From: Acanthopleura granulata
Lineage: Eukaryota > Mollusca > Polyplacophora > Chitonida > Chitonidae
Assembly (NCBI GenBank): GCA_016165875.1
Contig: JABBOT010000080.1
Coordinates: forward strand, 36,369,763 to 36,433,762
DNA: 64,000 nucleotides
Direction of reading: 5' to 3'
Shown: piece by piece, positions 47,491 through 60,650 of the stretch
Numbering within the stretch: the first letter of the stretch is position 1
How the letters are laid out: every line of letters begins with the position of its first letter
Notes under the pieces: generated by a model
The model's input: the letters and a program-made list of their open reading frames with translations, nothing else
Database searches by the model: none
Told to the model about the DNA's origin: nothing
Made by a program: the position numbers and the translations under genes

Positions 47491-49280
47491 AAGAATGCTT
47501 ATGCTGAACAACGACGCGAATATGTATATAATATTCTTGCCCAGCATTAGTGGTGTGAATTTTGTGATCGTGTGATTTAAGGTAATATATCTTCACCTGT
47601 AGATAAGTATCTTTTCATTTTGGATTACAAGTAATTCTGTTAATTCGGGGAATTCATTTAACCTTCAAGCACCTCCTAGTACACGAGAGAAATGTGGCCA
47701 TTACGTGCCTTGAAAACGGAAGTTACTCTCTGTGGAACCTTATTTTAAATTGCAAATCGAAGTAGGGAATTCTGAGCCCGTATTGTGTTTAAAACTTAAT
47801 TACATTTTTAGCATAACAATATCCTGAATGTATCGTGTGATTGAAAAGTTCTACAAAGCTAACGGTACAGGCTCGGTATATTTTGTTTGTTAGGAGCTGA
47901 ATAAAGACATAAATCAATGAGCTAATGATTATAATTGTAGCCCTATGCTTTTAAGCGTAGGCTTTTAAGAGTTGTTCGGGAACCAGTATACATATATCAA
48001 AAATGTAGTCAAATTCTGCATGGCATGCTTTCTGTCTGTTGGATTGGCGTGTCTTTGTACATAATAGGAAAATAACTGCTATCGTTTTGAATTATTCAAA
48101 CTGGTGGAAATTTATTATCGAAGTTTACGGTCAAATGCCCAATTTTCTTCGGCACTCAGCGCCCTCTAGCGATAAAAAGCATTAATATTTCAAATGTTTG
48201 TTGGAAAGCTTTCCTGAAAACCGTGCTCAGGTGAGCGAAGCCATCCTACCCAGGCGAGTTAATAAACATCTGAAAGCATTCTATACTGTGCACGTAGCCT
48301 TTATGGGACATCAAGGACAGCCTAATATATGGAAAATCTAGAACAGCTTAAAACATGGAACATCTAGGGCTGCCCTCCTCGAAACGATCATGCGAATAGT
48401 AATGTCCTGCCACAAGTATAGGAACGCTATAATCACAACGCATGTCTTCTGCCCGTTGTTCTCGGGATCTCGGTGGCGTTATGTGGTTCACACCCTATTG
48501 CACATTGCTTGTTCCAGATGCAGCTCGCTGAATGGGAGACAGTATGGGTGTGAAAAGAGAGGCACTTCGTCAGATGCTTTAAAAGCGAACTAGTTTACTT
48601 GGATACACCGGTTTCCTTGATTTGCAGAAGTGACCGATACCTTGAATGAAATATACATGTATCTGTCTGATCTACAGCTCTCTTTTTCATATTTTTATAG
48701 ACGGAGAGCTAGAGACCGACAGCAATCGAAGTTGACTGGATAACTTAACTGTTTAGACACAGTTCCCTAGTTAAACATTACCGTTTAATAAGACGCCTGT
48801 TTTCTACAAAGCCATATCTTTAGTCGCCTTTAAATGTATTATCACGCAGCACAGCTTCTAATATTTCCGCTCTACACGATATAGCCCCCTCTGAAATGAA
48901 ACTCCCCATGTACGGCCTTCTTTTGTATTGGAGTGGAACTGTCCAGTGTCTTTCCGTCTACCAGCTTATGAAAAGGAGAGCTCCAGCTATGTTTCGTCGA
49001 CTGCTTTGTTGCATCCGAGACCCAAATATCAGCTAAGGTAGAGTTACGTTGAAAATTCCCTGTCAATGCAGACAATGATTCATCGATACCCTAATCTTCT
49101 CCTTGGGTAGAGGATATGTGGTTTTTGCTTGCTCGCACTGTTGGAAGGCATGGGTGAAGGGCAATAAGCCGATGGTGGCGTTCATGATGTCGTTTGCCTA
49201 ACTTTCGTTAAAGACTTTTCTTCCTTTAGCATGGGACACATATCTGTACTTCACACTTAGTAAAATTAGTCAAAACGGTC
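47491..49280. other. Noncoding stretch, nothing recognised except a CTCF-like motif
   Basis: No open frame above ~67 codons, no SINE, and no tandem repeat. A CTCF-like motif at 48159-48172 is listed separately. Confidence 0.5.
48159..48172 (-). promoter_or_regulatory. CTCF-like motif
   Basis: The minus strand reads TCGCTAGAGGGCGC, matching the bilaterian CTCF core (CCRCTAGRGGGCRC style) at nearly all positions. It may equally be a remnant of a repeat carrying 'gcgccctctagcg'. No gene boundary is visible nearby. Confidence 0.3.
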
Positions 49281-49370
49281 GGTGGTTTCCTGGGCACTCC
49301 GGTGTCCTCCACCCATCAAATTGACCTTCATCGCATAGGTTGAACAGTTCTGAGTATGGCGTTAAAGGAA
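49281..49370 (+). mobile_element. Diverged SINE central and 3' domain
   Basis: The stretch 'ggtggtttcctgggcactcc', 'ggtgtcctccaccc', 'tcatcgcatag' and 'gttctgagtatggcgttaaa' aligns with the SINE body ('gtgggtttcccccgggctct', 'ggtttcctcccacc', 'cgtcgtataag', 'attcttgagtacggcgtaaa'). No tRNA-like head is recognisable. The 'gcgttaaa' ending and 'gggcactccgg' suggest a related but distinct subfamily sharing the 3' domain. Confidence 0.6.
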
Positions 49371-51806
49371 ACAGAAACAGATAGATACAAGTTCATTTAA
49401 CCGAGTACCAACGTCCTGGTCCACACAGTAGGTTCAGTAAATTACGTCATCCTAGCATATTGCGCCCTTATTATGTACCATTCTCTAATGCTGGCAATTG
49501 CCCCAGTTGTCTGTTCTATTCGGAACACAAAATCCGTCATGTATGCTACATGTACATTTCTGAAGGCTACTGTAACTGACAGCTTCATACATGAGCCATT
49601 TTTAGTACCACTGGTCATTTTTGTGCATTCACTCATTCCCGCTATTTAGCTTTATGTGCATTCTGGAATGTGACACTTACGTTATCCATATGAAAAAGGC
49701 TAAGTTCATTGCACAAATCTACCTGTTTCCCAGTTGGATTTTTCTCCTATCACGGATCCTTAAATCTCCGGTAAATGTTTGTTACTCTATTATTGTCCAC
49801 TGGAGGGAAAATAGAGCATTACAATCAAGTTGAGAATTTGTATAAATTGTGGCTCAGTGTAGCGCATATCTTGTGTATAAGGTATAGTCCCACTCATATA
49901 CTTTTCCCCAGCGTTTTAAACGGGAAGTCGGCCACATTTTTACTAATGCTTCGGTGTGCATGACTTTATTACTGGATAAAGTCCTCCAGATACTTGCGCT
50001 TGTACAATTTTACATTTTTTTTTCTTTATTTATTATTCTTTTTTTTTTTGCCATCGGCAGACCATATCTTCTGATGTCATATAACATTTGCTTCTGAACA
50101 AATATTGTTTTTGCCGGAAAACTGTACAGAACTGCTTTAATTCTGTAATAAAGGTAACAGCTAGTGCGCAAACGGTTAAGTGTACAGAAGTGCCCTTTCC
50201 TAACTTTTCTTTTGAGTGTATGTGAAACAAGTGGTAGGTATCATCCGCGCATTGTATCTCCAATGTCGCTGGTTAGAAAAACTTTCATGTCGCACAGCCA
50301 CTTATATCATTTAAATTTCAATACATGACAGAAAACAAATTTAACCGAAGACAAAAACAAAAGAGATTCTTTTTAACCACCTTTCTTCTTGAATACAATA
50401 CAGATCCTGGAGAGGATATGTGACAATCTTTCCCTTGTACTTTATAGGAAATCAGTTATTGCTAACAGCAAAGACTTTGCTATCTGCCTATTTGTTCAGT
50501 TTTAGGCCTGTTTGTTCTCTAAGACTAATTCTGGTTTTATGAAACAATTTTTAATCTTAAGTCCCACTTAAGGGTGACCCCAGCAACATTTTACATATGA
50601 TGCTAAAGTTACAACAAAAGAAACCGATGGGTATAAATTGGTATCTTTAATATTATACATTTGAAATAGTCAAAAATATATGAGCAAAATAAGCAAAATA
50701 TTTCTTTACCAAACATAACTTTACAATTTATTTTTAACTTTATTAGTGGATCGTAATCTTATAATTCATATTGAAGATTTATCCCGAAGACTTTTTTACA
50801 AGACGTTTTTACAAAACACTTATTTTTTCCATATTCGTACAATCGATGGTATTCTTTAAGCAGCTTATTCGACAGAAATACAAAAATATACTTTGAGTAA
50901 TTTTTTTATGGCCATCCACATTGCTGTTATTGGAAAAGTGTTTGTCACAGCTCCTTAAGAAATTCCAGCTGATGAGTTTCAAGCTGTGCATATACTACTT
51001 TCATTGCATCTCCACGGTCCATCTTATTTTGACATTTCGCTCGATCCGCTTCGTTTTGAAAGGCAGACTTAACAATGCCGCCTTTGTGTCGTAACTGAAA
51101 CGTCAAATATTACTTATTGATTATGTTTTATAACTGTCGATATCTTCCCTCACCAACTGTGTTTGACGGGATTCAGCATTTTATCGAAAAAGATGGCTAG
51201 GGAAGACATAGCTCGAAGAAATCACGAAGGGTAAACTGAGGCTGTTGTGGGACAGCAAAAGCGAGGGATTTTCCGCTATGATATTCTCTAGAAAGGCCCT
51301 CGTTTATGCACAAGACGGGTCTAGTCAATTTACGAGAGAGGTCAATTAGGTAAAATCACTCGTAGGATTATTTTCTTGGGTAAACATTTTCCCATTTTCA
51401 ATGGCTATGTGCCGTGAAAAATTAGAAAAGCAAACCTCTGCATCATTTCCTGTTATGCATGGCAGTGCAAGTTTTGGTGCTGCGTTCGTATAATACCGTG
51501 CAGCAGGTTTCATTCGAATTTCTCCATAAATATCCTAGTCTTTCATACGGATTGTAAAATGAATCTTACAATTTTATTGACTTTAGGTTCGCTTAATACA
51601 TATTGAACAGATGCACTACAGCCTGACCAAAGCAATCAGGAAAGCAGTTCTAAGCAGGTCAAGTCAGCAAACAACTCACCCAATCGGAAAGTTCTACAGA
51701 ACGTGAATGTCTTCAGTGGTAATTCGAGATACACTCATTACAGTATCGAATAGTTCAGACATATCTGGTCTGATCTGGATTGTTATTTACAATGATCCCC
51801 TCCCTT
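49371..51806. other. AT-rich noncoding stretch
   Basis: Includes homopolymer T runs near 50012-50050 and a very AT-rich zone at 50580-50990. No gene, SINE or RNA was recognised. Confidence 0.5.
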
Positions 51807-51833
51807 GGGATGAGGGTGGGGGTGGGGGAGGGG
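51807..51833 (+). other. G-quadruplex-type sequence
   Basis: The run gggatgagggtgggggtggg, continuing ggaggggt, has five G-runs of three or more with loops of 1-4 nt. A short C-rich block (gatcccctccc) precedes it. No promoter or gene is identified next to it. Confidence 0.75.
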
Positions 51834-53956
51834 TTAAGATATGTCTCGTGCGTCATGAATGCCTACCGCTTTGCTTTTCGTGATGTATTACAATCAAGTA
51901 TGGATGCGACCTTTGATGTAAATGACGAGCATTTGATCCGAACATGGCGTAGGGCCCATGCATATTATTGCAGCGAGCGAGATGAGGCAAGGGTCAAATT
52001 ACAATGCGAGTGAAGTAAATTAGGTGACAAATTCATTCGATGCAACGTAAAGTGAATCCCAGGTTAGTTGGCGTTGTCCTTTAGATAATGTAATGAGATG
52101 TCACAATGATCGGCGGAGCTGTGATTTCCTCTTCGGTTTTTGTGGTGATTGCACGAGGTAAGGGGATTTTTAGGCCTTGACTGGTTAATCGTTACCATCA
52201 CCATTGCTCTTTTAGTTCCCAGTAAAAAGTACATATTCATGGAGGAAAAAGTTTAGTCGTCAAACTTTAAAAAAAATTAAAAAACAAAATCTTTTACTAA
52301 TGTCTACTCAGAGCAATCCGCCTACTAATCAACCAATGAAATCAAAATCTCAAAAGTCACTCAATCAGTTTGTAATGCAGTATGATGGACTTGACCTTTA
52401 ATGGTCAAACACCGCCCGGGCCGGGGGTCTAAATTTTCTGGTTTTCCGATTTTATTGGGTTCGGCCGAGCGGCTGAAGTAGAAACCCCTCGACACCAAAT
52501 CACCAGTATCACGAATTCAATTTGTATCCCGACATTTAAGCCTCCATGGAATGATCTCTGCCGGGCAATCATTTTAAATTGGTCACATCATCCGTGCAAT
52601 TCTCTCATGTCAGCCGCCCTTATATCCAAGATGAAAGTGTTAGACTCTTGCATCCTCGATGACATATTCACGATCCGCCTGTAACGAATGACTCGGTATC
52701 TAACCCAGCACGCTATATACCAACCTTCTGATGAGATTCCTGTGCATTTCTTGTAACACTGAACCTTGAAAGGTGTCATTTATGTCGTATATTGTTACAC
52801 ATTTGTGATCGTGTTGGCATAAATCATTTATACATTGTGATTGTTTTTCAAACTCCATTACTGAGAAAAGTAAAATCCTTTTCTATGATTTCGTATATTT
52901 GGTGGTTTGTTTAGTGTATTAACATAAGATCTAGTCAAACAGGAAGTATATGGATTTTCAGATCAAACCTAGAAACAGAATGCAAGCAGTACACTGTAAT
53001 TACTGAAATGTAGTCACGTAAGCTGTAAACAAATAAGCTTAATAAACATCTGTTCAGTTTTCCAGATTTGTTTGGTATAGTACTGTAGAAGAGAAAACAT
53101 GTGTTCTTGTCCAGCACCGACATTCATAACTTTTTCAAATTTAATCATGGGTATATCATGATATATCAGATATATCGACACGTCATAGTGCTCGGGAACC
53201 GGTTATATATATAATGAACCTCAAACAAGGCACTTGCAAAAAGAAAAACATTAATAAACTTTGTCCGTAAGCATTTTTAAGTAAAATGAGATAATAAAAG
53301 GCAAGATCGAGCGAACCGGCGAAGTATGCAGGCAAAGTCGCCATGTGCAACACTGGATGCTCTATGCCCTATGAGATCCGTGTCTGCAAGCACTTTACTG
53401 GACAAGTGAATTAGGTTAATTTCTCGCAGGGTTTTATGGTTCACTTGAAGTCTTTTACATTCGAGCAATAGTTCACATGCACGAATGGTTTATCCTGAAC
53501 ATTAATGGTGCCTTTCCTCTCGTGGATACTCCCAGTGGTCAGTAACAGGTTAACAGTTAGAGCAAAGTTCTTCTGTGAGAATCATTCCGGCTCTAGTCAT
53601 GTTGCATAGGGATAGCTCTCAAGCAGGCTATATTACTTTTACACCTTAAAGCCTGCTAGTTGTTAACGCAATAATCGACAGTCCGTTTTTATATCAATTT
53701 TTTCCAGGTACAGTTGTTAGCAAAATACTTGACCCCTAAGTCTCTGAGGGTAATGGGTTATTTTGCGTATGATCCACTGCTTTGATTCGGGAAACTCATT
53801 TTAGAGGTCACTTACAACATGAGGCGAATAGAATACAACGGGCTGACATGTGAGGAACGAAAACGCCATTGCACATAACCAGTGCGGAATGAGAGTGCGA
53901 TGGAAAAATCACACAAAATGAAAGGCTAATCTGGTGTATTTGACATTTAGTAAAAC
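51834..53956. other. Noncoding stretch, nothing recognised
   Basis: A small GC-rich patch at 52410-52430 (gcccgggccgggggt) stands out in otherwise AT-rich DNA. No gene or repeat was identified. Confidence 0.5.
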
Positions 53957-54003
53957 TTGGTGTTTATTTCCGTGCTCAAGAATTTTTCATCAGATGCATG
54001 AGA
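53957..54003 (-). mobile_element. SINE 3'-end fragment
   Basis: 'cttggtgtttatttccgtgc' then 'tcaagaatttttcatcagat' matches the complement of the SINE tail (attggtgttttacgccgtac, tcaagaatatttcacttata). It is too short and diverged for subfamily assignment. Confidence 0.55.
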
Positions 54004-57000
54004 TCCAATTATGCGTAATATTGCTGGTTGGCAATTCATCTCTCAGGACCTTCATATAAGATCAACTAAGGCGAGTGAATCTCCAAAATTCCCTGTCATG
54101 CCCTTGGATTGAACGACCATTTCCTGTGTCCTAATGCTTAGAAGACAAGCATGTTAATATTATTATTAAGCTATGGCACAACGCGCCCAACGTTTACATT
54201 CGGGAAATGGATGAGATACACTATGACTGAGATCGGGTTGAATAAAGCTTTTGTTTGTTTCTTAAGAAGATTCCAGATAACCGTAAGTGACCTGCGCCTG
54301 TGGTATATTTCATATCACAAGTTTTATAAATCCCTATAAGCTTCATCATGGGATAAGACGCTGGAGACGTGAAGTGTGATTACTACTTGTAACGTGTCGG
54401 ACTGCCCTTAATGCGAAAGGTGAAGTGGATTTGGACGAATATCATCCTCTCTTCTGTAAACAGTTCACAGGCCCTTGTTACATCCTATTATAAAAGCTTA
54501 AGTGGACCCTTGCAGCGATTCCGACCTAAAGGATCTCGGTCTTAATCCAGCCCCCAGATCAGCCGTGAAAGCGCTTTTCATCTGATGGAGCTATGCGTGA
54601 CCAGCCAGTATGACAGCTCGCACCGAGACTTAATAAAAATCAATTACTACGCCAACCGCTTCTAAACCTGATGATAAGGGTAAATTTCATTTCCGCTGAG
54701 ACGTCCGCGGTGTCAAAAATCAATTTGTAATCATCTTGTAACTCCCGCCGGAATCACCTCCCGTCAAATGAACACGTTTTTCATTTTCGTTTCATATCGT
54801 CCGGCAGTCAGATGTCACCTCTTGGTGCCGAATCTCACACAGTGGAGTGTGCGGGGTTACCAAGATCCGACCATTTCCTGTTTCGGCAACAGACGGCGTT
54901 CTGATGGAACTTCACAGGAGGAAAAACTCTCCAGATGTTTTAGATGAAGAAAAACACGTAAAAGGGCAGAGATTCGTTAAGCAATCTTAATCATTTTGTT
55001 TTAAAAAGAAATCCTTGTGTGTTTTAAAGCTGAAGTTTACTTTCTGCGTCCAAGATCAGAGTCTGGGCACACTGTATGTTTTAGTGCTATGATCACTCTG
55101 TCCACACTGAGGAAAAATCTTTGCAGCACGACTGCTGATTGTACAAACTATGACCTTAGATACCAAAACAACTTTGTAGAAGACGACACTGGGAGTAGAG
55201 AAAATGCCCGCCAGCGGCTACCAGGTTAAGCACAGAAATCAAGTTTTCATCACACTTGTTAAAATCCTCTTACTTAAACTTTCCTTCAAGATTCACTTAA
55301 TATCACACGCCTAGAGCCCCACGCTCCTTAAAACGTGTCCTGTCGATCAAGGCACACATGTTTAAACACTTGGGAATTCAACAAGGGTGTCATATTGACA
55401 GGTAAAGTTGATTTTATCGCGTTATGAATTTCAGACATGTACGAACACTGTTACAAATATCCCTGAGCAGTAGTGATAGGAACCGAGGATATTTACCGTT
55501 TGAGCCGAAAGAAATTATCAACATCCATAGAAAATTTGCGCATCCACATGTCAGAAAGGATAGCGTTTGTTTACTGCCGCTCTCACTAATATGTTCTGCA
55601 CATTTACATGTCAACAGTTCCGGTAATTCCGATTCTTCATCGGACAAAGCAAATATGTAGAACTTTACCCTCTTGATTGTTAAGGGTGACTTAAATATTT
55701 GATTTTGATTTTGATTTTCGGATTCAGGTTAGTTCGAACTTTTCTACTTTTCTTTGTCAGTTGGACATTTTAAAGTCAAAATCTGAAATCTACTGCACTA
55801 ATAGTATACCGTGTACCAACCGAATGTTCGAATTTGATACCTTGACTTAATCTCTGCTTTTAGAACGGAATACGCAAACAGCATTTACTTGCTAGCAAGT
55901 GCATGTTGCAGCTCAGTCCACGCTTAATGTCCGTTTAAAAATCTTTACACAAAGCTTGCATGGTAGGAGCTACTTTGATAATGATAAATCATTTTGCATG
56001 TGTTTGAATATACATTTCAGGAGTGTCTACCTTGTCAATCCTTTGGCGTCCTTTCATAACATCGGCCTCGCGTAGAGAACCAGCTTTTATTTTGTAATTT
56101 GTTCAATTTTTCCTCCTCAGCCATTCTGCCTTGCGCTTTGCACAAAGGAACAAATCTGGCTTTGCTGTTAAATCCGAGGCCGCCTTTTGCGTGGTCCTGT
56201 GATTTTCTGACAATGAGGAGCACTGTGAAAGAATTCTAATCACAAAGGTCTGCTGGTAGTTGGTTGAGTATGAATGGACGTCGCTGGCAATGAGGTGGTA
56301 ATTACTGCTTCGCGTTGAATTAGTATTTACATAAAGGGCCATCCGTACTATGCACTTTTGGGAAACATACGTTCTGACTGCGTGAAATTGGCTTCTTCTG
56401 TTTGCATTGTTGGAGAGAACAAGATGGGGTTAACTCTAACTGACTTGGGTCAGTTCTTTCAATGGTATACGGAATGTAAATTATGCTTGCCCGCACTGAT
56501 CTCTCGTTGCAGCATAAGCCCAGGTCCTGAGCTAGAAGATCATGATGCATCCTTGGCAGCACATGCACATCGTGGTTTCCTAAAAAGATAACTCTGTCAT
56601 TATACGTTTGTTGCTTGGGGCATTCAGTACCGTGATAAGATCGCATAAATACGAATAAATTCTTCTACTTATTATCGGTTTGGTGCATTTGAAAATCATA
56701 ATCCTCTCAGATACAGCCCAATTGCAAGAAAAACAAATGTTGTGCTTTGGTGTATAACGGAATACAATAGCACAAATATTGGTGAGCAATACAAGAACAC
56801 CACTTAGGGTGCCCTATAGCTCCAGCAGTCGCTCTTACATGTTTCATGAGTGGCATATCATCAATGCAATTATAGTTAGCTATGAGAGTGAAAATCAAAA
56901 GGTGGCCATAGACTTGACAAGAAAAGCTTTTTGACGCCAAGAACTCCGACCGCCTTTATAAAGTTAACGGCAGTCTTGTAGGTCACTTGCACGAAGTGTG

Positions 57001-57944
57001 CCCTTTCTGAGTGCCACGCTGACAGGGTACTCTAGCTACAGGCCTATATGTTAATAGTAACAACACATGCAAATGTTATCCTGCTCAGTCAGGGGTATAT
57101 TCGAAACATTTTGAGGATTGCCATGTGGCGGTGAACTGTGTATGTTTATTCACGACTCACAAAATATTTTTATTTTATTCGTGCTTGTTTTATGGACCAA
57201 TATCAATTGATGGTGGGGGTCTCCGTGGCTTTTAAAGAAATTTTTGCTACAGCTATGGTCGTTTTAAGACGAGGCACTGACAACTCGAATATCACGCGTG
57301 ACACTCTTGTACTGTCGTGCACTGCCATGTACTACTGTCTTGAACAGATTCCGGTCCAACCGTTCTTTATAAAAATGTAAGCCTTAAAAAATCTTTTGTA
57401 CCTAAATCTTCCTTATATATGCAGTGTATAAAAATATATGCAGAGTTTTCCTGAATGTCAGTTTAGTGACCATATTGCATTAAAATTTTAAGAAAGAAAA
57501 GCGCTGTTCCTTTTCTACTTGTCCCTTTATAAAGTCCACAAAACAAGGAAGTTTTAACAAGAAAAAATGGCTTGGTCACTTCCCAGACGGCGATAAGCAT
57601 TACAAAATGAAACAGACACGAATACACTTAAATAAGTTCAATGTATATAATTGGATAATATAGTCTAAACAGTACAATTTACATACAATATACAAGAACA
57701 ATACGAACAACAACAAAAATATAGTTTAAAGGGAGATTACAGAACACCACAGATCCGGTAGAAATTGCCAAAAGCCGCAGAAACAGGCAAATCTACTGCT
57801 CCTTGTGAATTCCTGAAGTTAAAGAAATCACTGGCCTCCAAGCAACGATTGGTCGTATGTTCAGCACGTCGAAGAGGGTTTGTAGCTAGCCGACACTCTT
57901 CCCTTGGGAACAGATCCTTCTCGGGAGTTGTAAATTTTAGTCCC
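54004..57944. other. Noncoding stretch, nothing recognised
   Basis: Several opposed short frames at 55414-55660 and 56035-56646 (up to 108 codons) have no motif I know. No repeats were detected by eye. Confidence 0.45.
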
Positions 57945-58115
57945 GAGGCTTGTCACAAAGTAACCTCGGGTCAGTATCACTTGCAGTGGAAAATGGGATA
58001 AAGAAATCCGCACCAGCATAAAGAGACAATGAGCAATGCGAACTGCGAAATGAAGTCTCCAACAAAATAGCGGTGACGAAACACTCACTCAAAAATGTGT
58101 TACGTATAACAAGGA
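57945..58115 (+). repeat. Dispersed repeat, copy 2 (inverted partner at 26350-26520)
   Basis: The plus strand shares ordered blocks with the minus strand of 26350-26520, for example 'gagacaatgagcaatgcgaa', 'gtctccaacaaaat', 'cgaaacac' and 'ggatggagtac'. In both, one frame reads ETMS followed about seven residues later by SPTK. That may be remnant coding sequence of a mobile element. No family was assigned. Confidence 0.5.
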
Positions 58116-60516
58116 TGGAGTACAAATGGACAATGTTGGACGGCACGTGAACCTAAATCCTCCAGTAAAAAAAATGTCCAGCAAAATATCTGCACTATGT
58201 ACAGACGTAATAGACGCCACTTGCATAGCAAAGTGGCTGCCTATTATAGCCTAATACATCTTCTAGAAAATGAACTCTATAATGGTAAACATGTTGACAA
58301 CACGGGTACTTCATTTCAGAAGGGACGATCTGTGCACACTAACGCTAAAAGTCACAAACAGAAGAGCTTGGAAAAACTACAGTGCAGACTACGACGTATA
58401 CATATCCAAGCTCTAGGTCAAAGGCTAACCGGATATGCATAACAAAGAAAGCAATAGAATGTATTAAAGACTTGATCAAAACAAATAGAAACAGTTGTGT
58501 GACGAATGCACAAATTCACTCCTGTGGATTTGAATGTTCCCTTGTACACGTCTCAGAATTCCAATCGGTAAACGTTTCCTGTCCCCAGTGTGTTGTTTCG
58601 ATCGCCCGGCCCTCACAGACTCCCGACCCTGTTTCATGAGAACCTATAAAGAGCGATCACCTGTTGTATTTATCCTTGTCCGAGGTCTCACTTCTTTTTT
58701 TTTTTGCCTCTTTATTACATTTGCCAATCATTTTAGGTATTAATGGGAAAATGAAATAAAGCAGCATTGACAGTGCATCGGTTTCAGCGGGTGAAAATCA
58801 ATAAATGACCATAAACGAAGTGATGCGGTGATTCCGTTATACACGAAGGCCTGTGTCTTACTAGGGGAGGCAACTCGCTAACTCAGTCATTCAAGGCTTC
58901 GATTTCGTGCAAGAGCACAGATTCCTAATTTAGCAGGTATAGTGACCAAACCCACCTCAATATGAGCAGCTGCGAATTTTTGTAAGGTAAATGAGTTGGA
59001 ATGGCGGTTTTCAATTTACCACCACAAATCTGATTGCTGTTGTATAACAAAGACGTGCTTGTGTAAAACCCTAATTCGTCTCTTTATAGCTCTTAACGGC
59101 GGAGTGTTCTCGGAAGGTTTTCCTACAGTGTTATTGGGGTCCTTGCTATATTTTTAGGGGTCTTCTTTGTTGTTATGTTTTGTTACCATGGTCATTATTA
59201 CTGTATATTCTTTACAAATTTTTATCACGAGATCTTTCATGATTGTGGGTTGTCGGATTCTTGGATACGTTCTTATATAATGCTGCTTGTGTTCGGCAAC
59301 TTTACCCATTTGTCGCTGAGGAAACCACGGACCCGTGATTATTCAAATAACCAATTCGTTATGAATCGCCGCTGGTGATCTGAAGTGGTTTCTTTACGGC
59401 TGTGTAATGTTTAATGTTTTTACAGGATTTAAACTTTCTTGAGCATGCATGAAACATCCTGACTTCATTAAATAAATAAAGGGATATTTCCTTTACTCTG
59501 ACTTTCTGTGACGGAATTCACCCAGCACTGGGGAGTAAAAAAAGTCATGAACAAACCTGAAACACTTTATTACAGAGCAAGTCCCGTGAGAGACGGGGTA
59601 ATATGAAGCTTGGTGTGATGTAACGGCACTCTATATGGCCTCAAAACAGGACGTTTAATTACACTTTACAGTGTCTCGGTAACGAACGAAAGTTTTTTTG
59701 ACGACACGGATTTTCTTGGAATTTAACAAAAATGGCTCCAATTCTTTCAATTTCTGAAGGATAGGTTGTGTTTATTTGTCAAAAAACTCACATTTGCAAT
59801 GCTCTATGGATGTACTGTTGAGTGGCTTTGCCAGCAGAATAGTTGTAACAAATACGGCTACATTTAGTCGCCAGTCTAATTCTGCTAAAATCTTTGAAAT
59901 GGTTTGTTCATTAGTTTCGACGCGCCAGAACAACATGGTGAGCTTTTACACGTTAAAACAGTTGATGAGAAAGGAATGTTCTGGACTCTTGCCAATGAAC
60001 CGGTTTCATGTTTGGAACTAAATGAAGAAGACAATTTAACTGTAGTCAATTAACTTAAATGTAATGTCTTCGGATTTCAGCAATCTTGACTGACGTTTGT
60101 AATAAAGTTTGAAGTGAATGAAGACAGGGGAAAAGCCTCGATAAATGCCACGATCCCTAGGAAGGCCGTGTTCTGTAACCAGTTGCAATGAATCAATAAA
60201 GATATCGTCGCGGCATGGCATCTACACTTTTACAGTTCTGCAGTAAAAATAAGTCAGTTCCTGAAAAACAGTTTATTAAGCGTATTTCTAGAGCCGAATG
60301 AAATGATTCAGATCACATTATCTCAAATTAATATATCCTCAGAGTAAACGTAAACACGTCGAACATGCTGTGTGATACACGTTGATATACGCTGTGTGAT
60401 TGATGTGCCTATAGAGGACGCTGCACTTCCTTGCTTTACCTGGTACTATCAATAATGTTATGTTTAGTGTTGTCACACAGCATGGTGTCCACGCGTTATT
60501 TAATTATTTCTATATT
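58116..60516. other. Noncoding stretch, nothing recognised
   Basis: Short frames only (up to 85 codons). A T11-type homopolymer lies near 58695. No SINE or tandem repeat was seen until 60517. Confidence 0.5.
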
Positions 60517-60650
60517 TATTGGTGTTTACCGCTCAAGAATATTTAACTCACACGTAGGCGGCCAGCATTATGGTGGGAGAAAACCGGGCAGAGTGCGGGG
60601 GAAACCGACAACTATCGGCAGGTTGATGGCAGATCTCTACACGTACTGTC
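60517..60650 (-). mobile_element. 5'-truncated antisense SINE
   Basis: Plus-strand landmarks are 'tattggtgtttaccgctcaa', 'ggcggccagcattatggtgg', 'gggggaaaccgacaactatc' and 'tctctacacgtac'. These are the reverse complement of the SINE 3' and central domains. The sequence stops before the tRNA-like head. An AT-rich complement of the tail precedes it (from ~60496). Confidence 0.85.
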
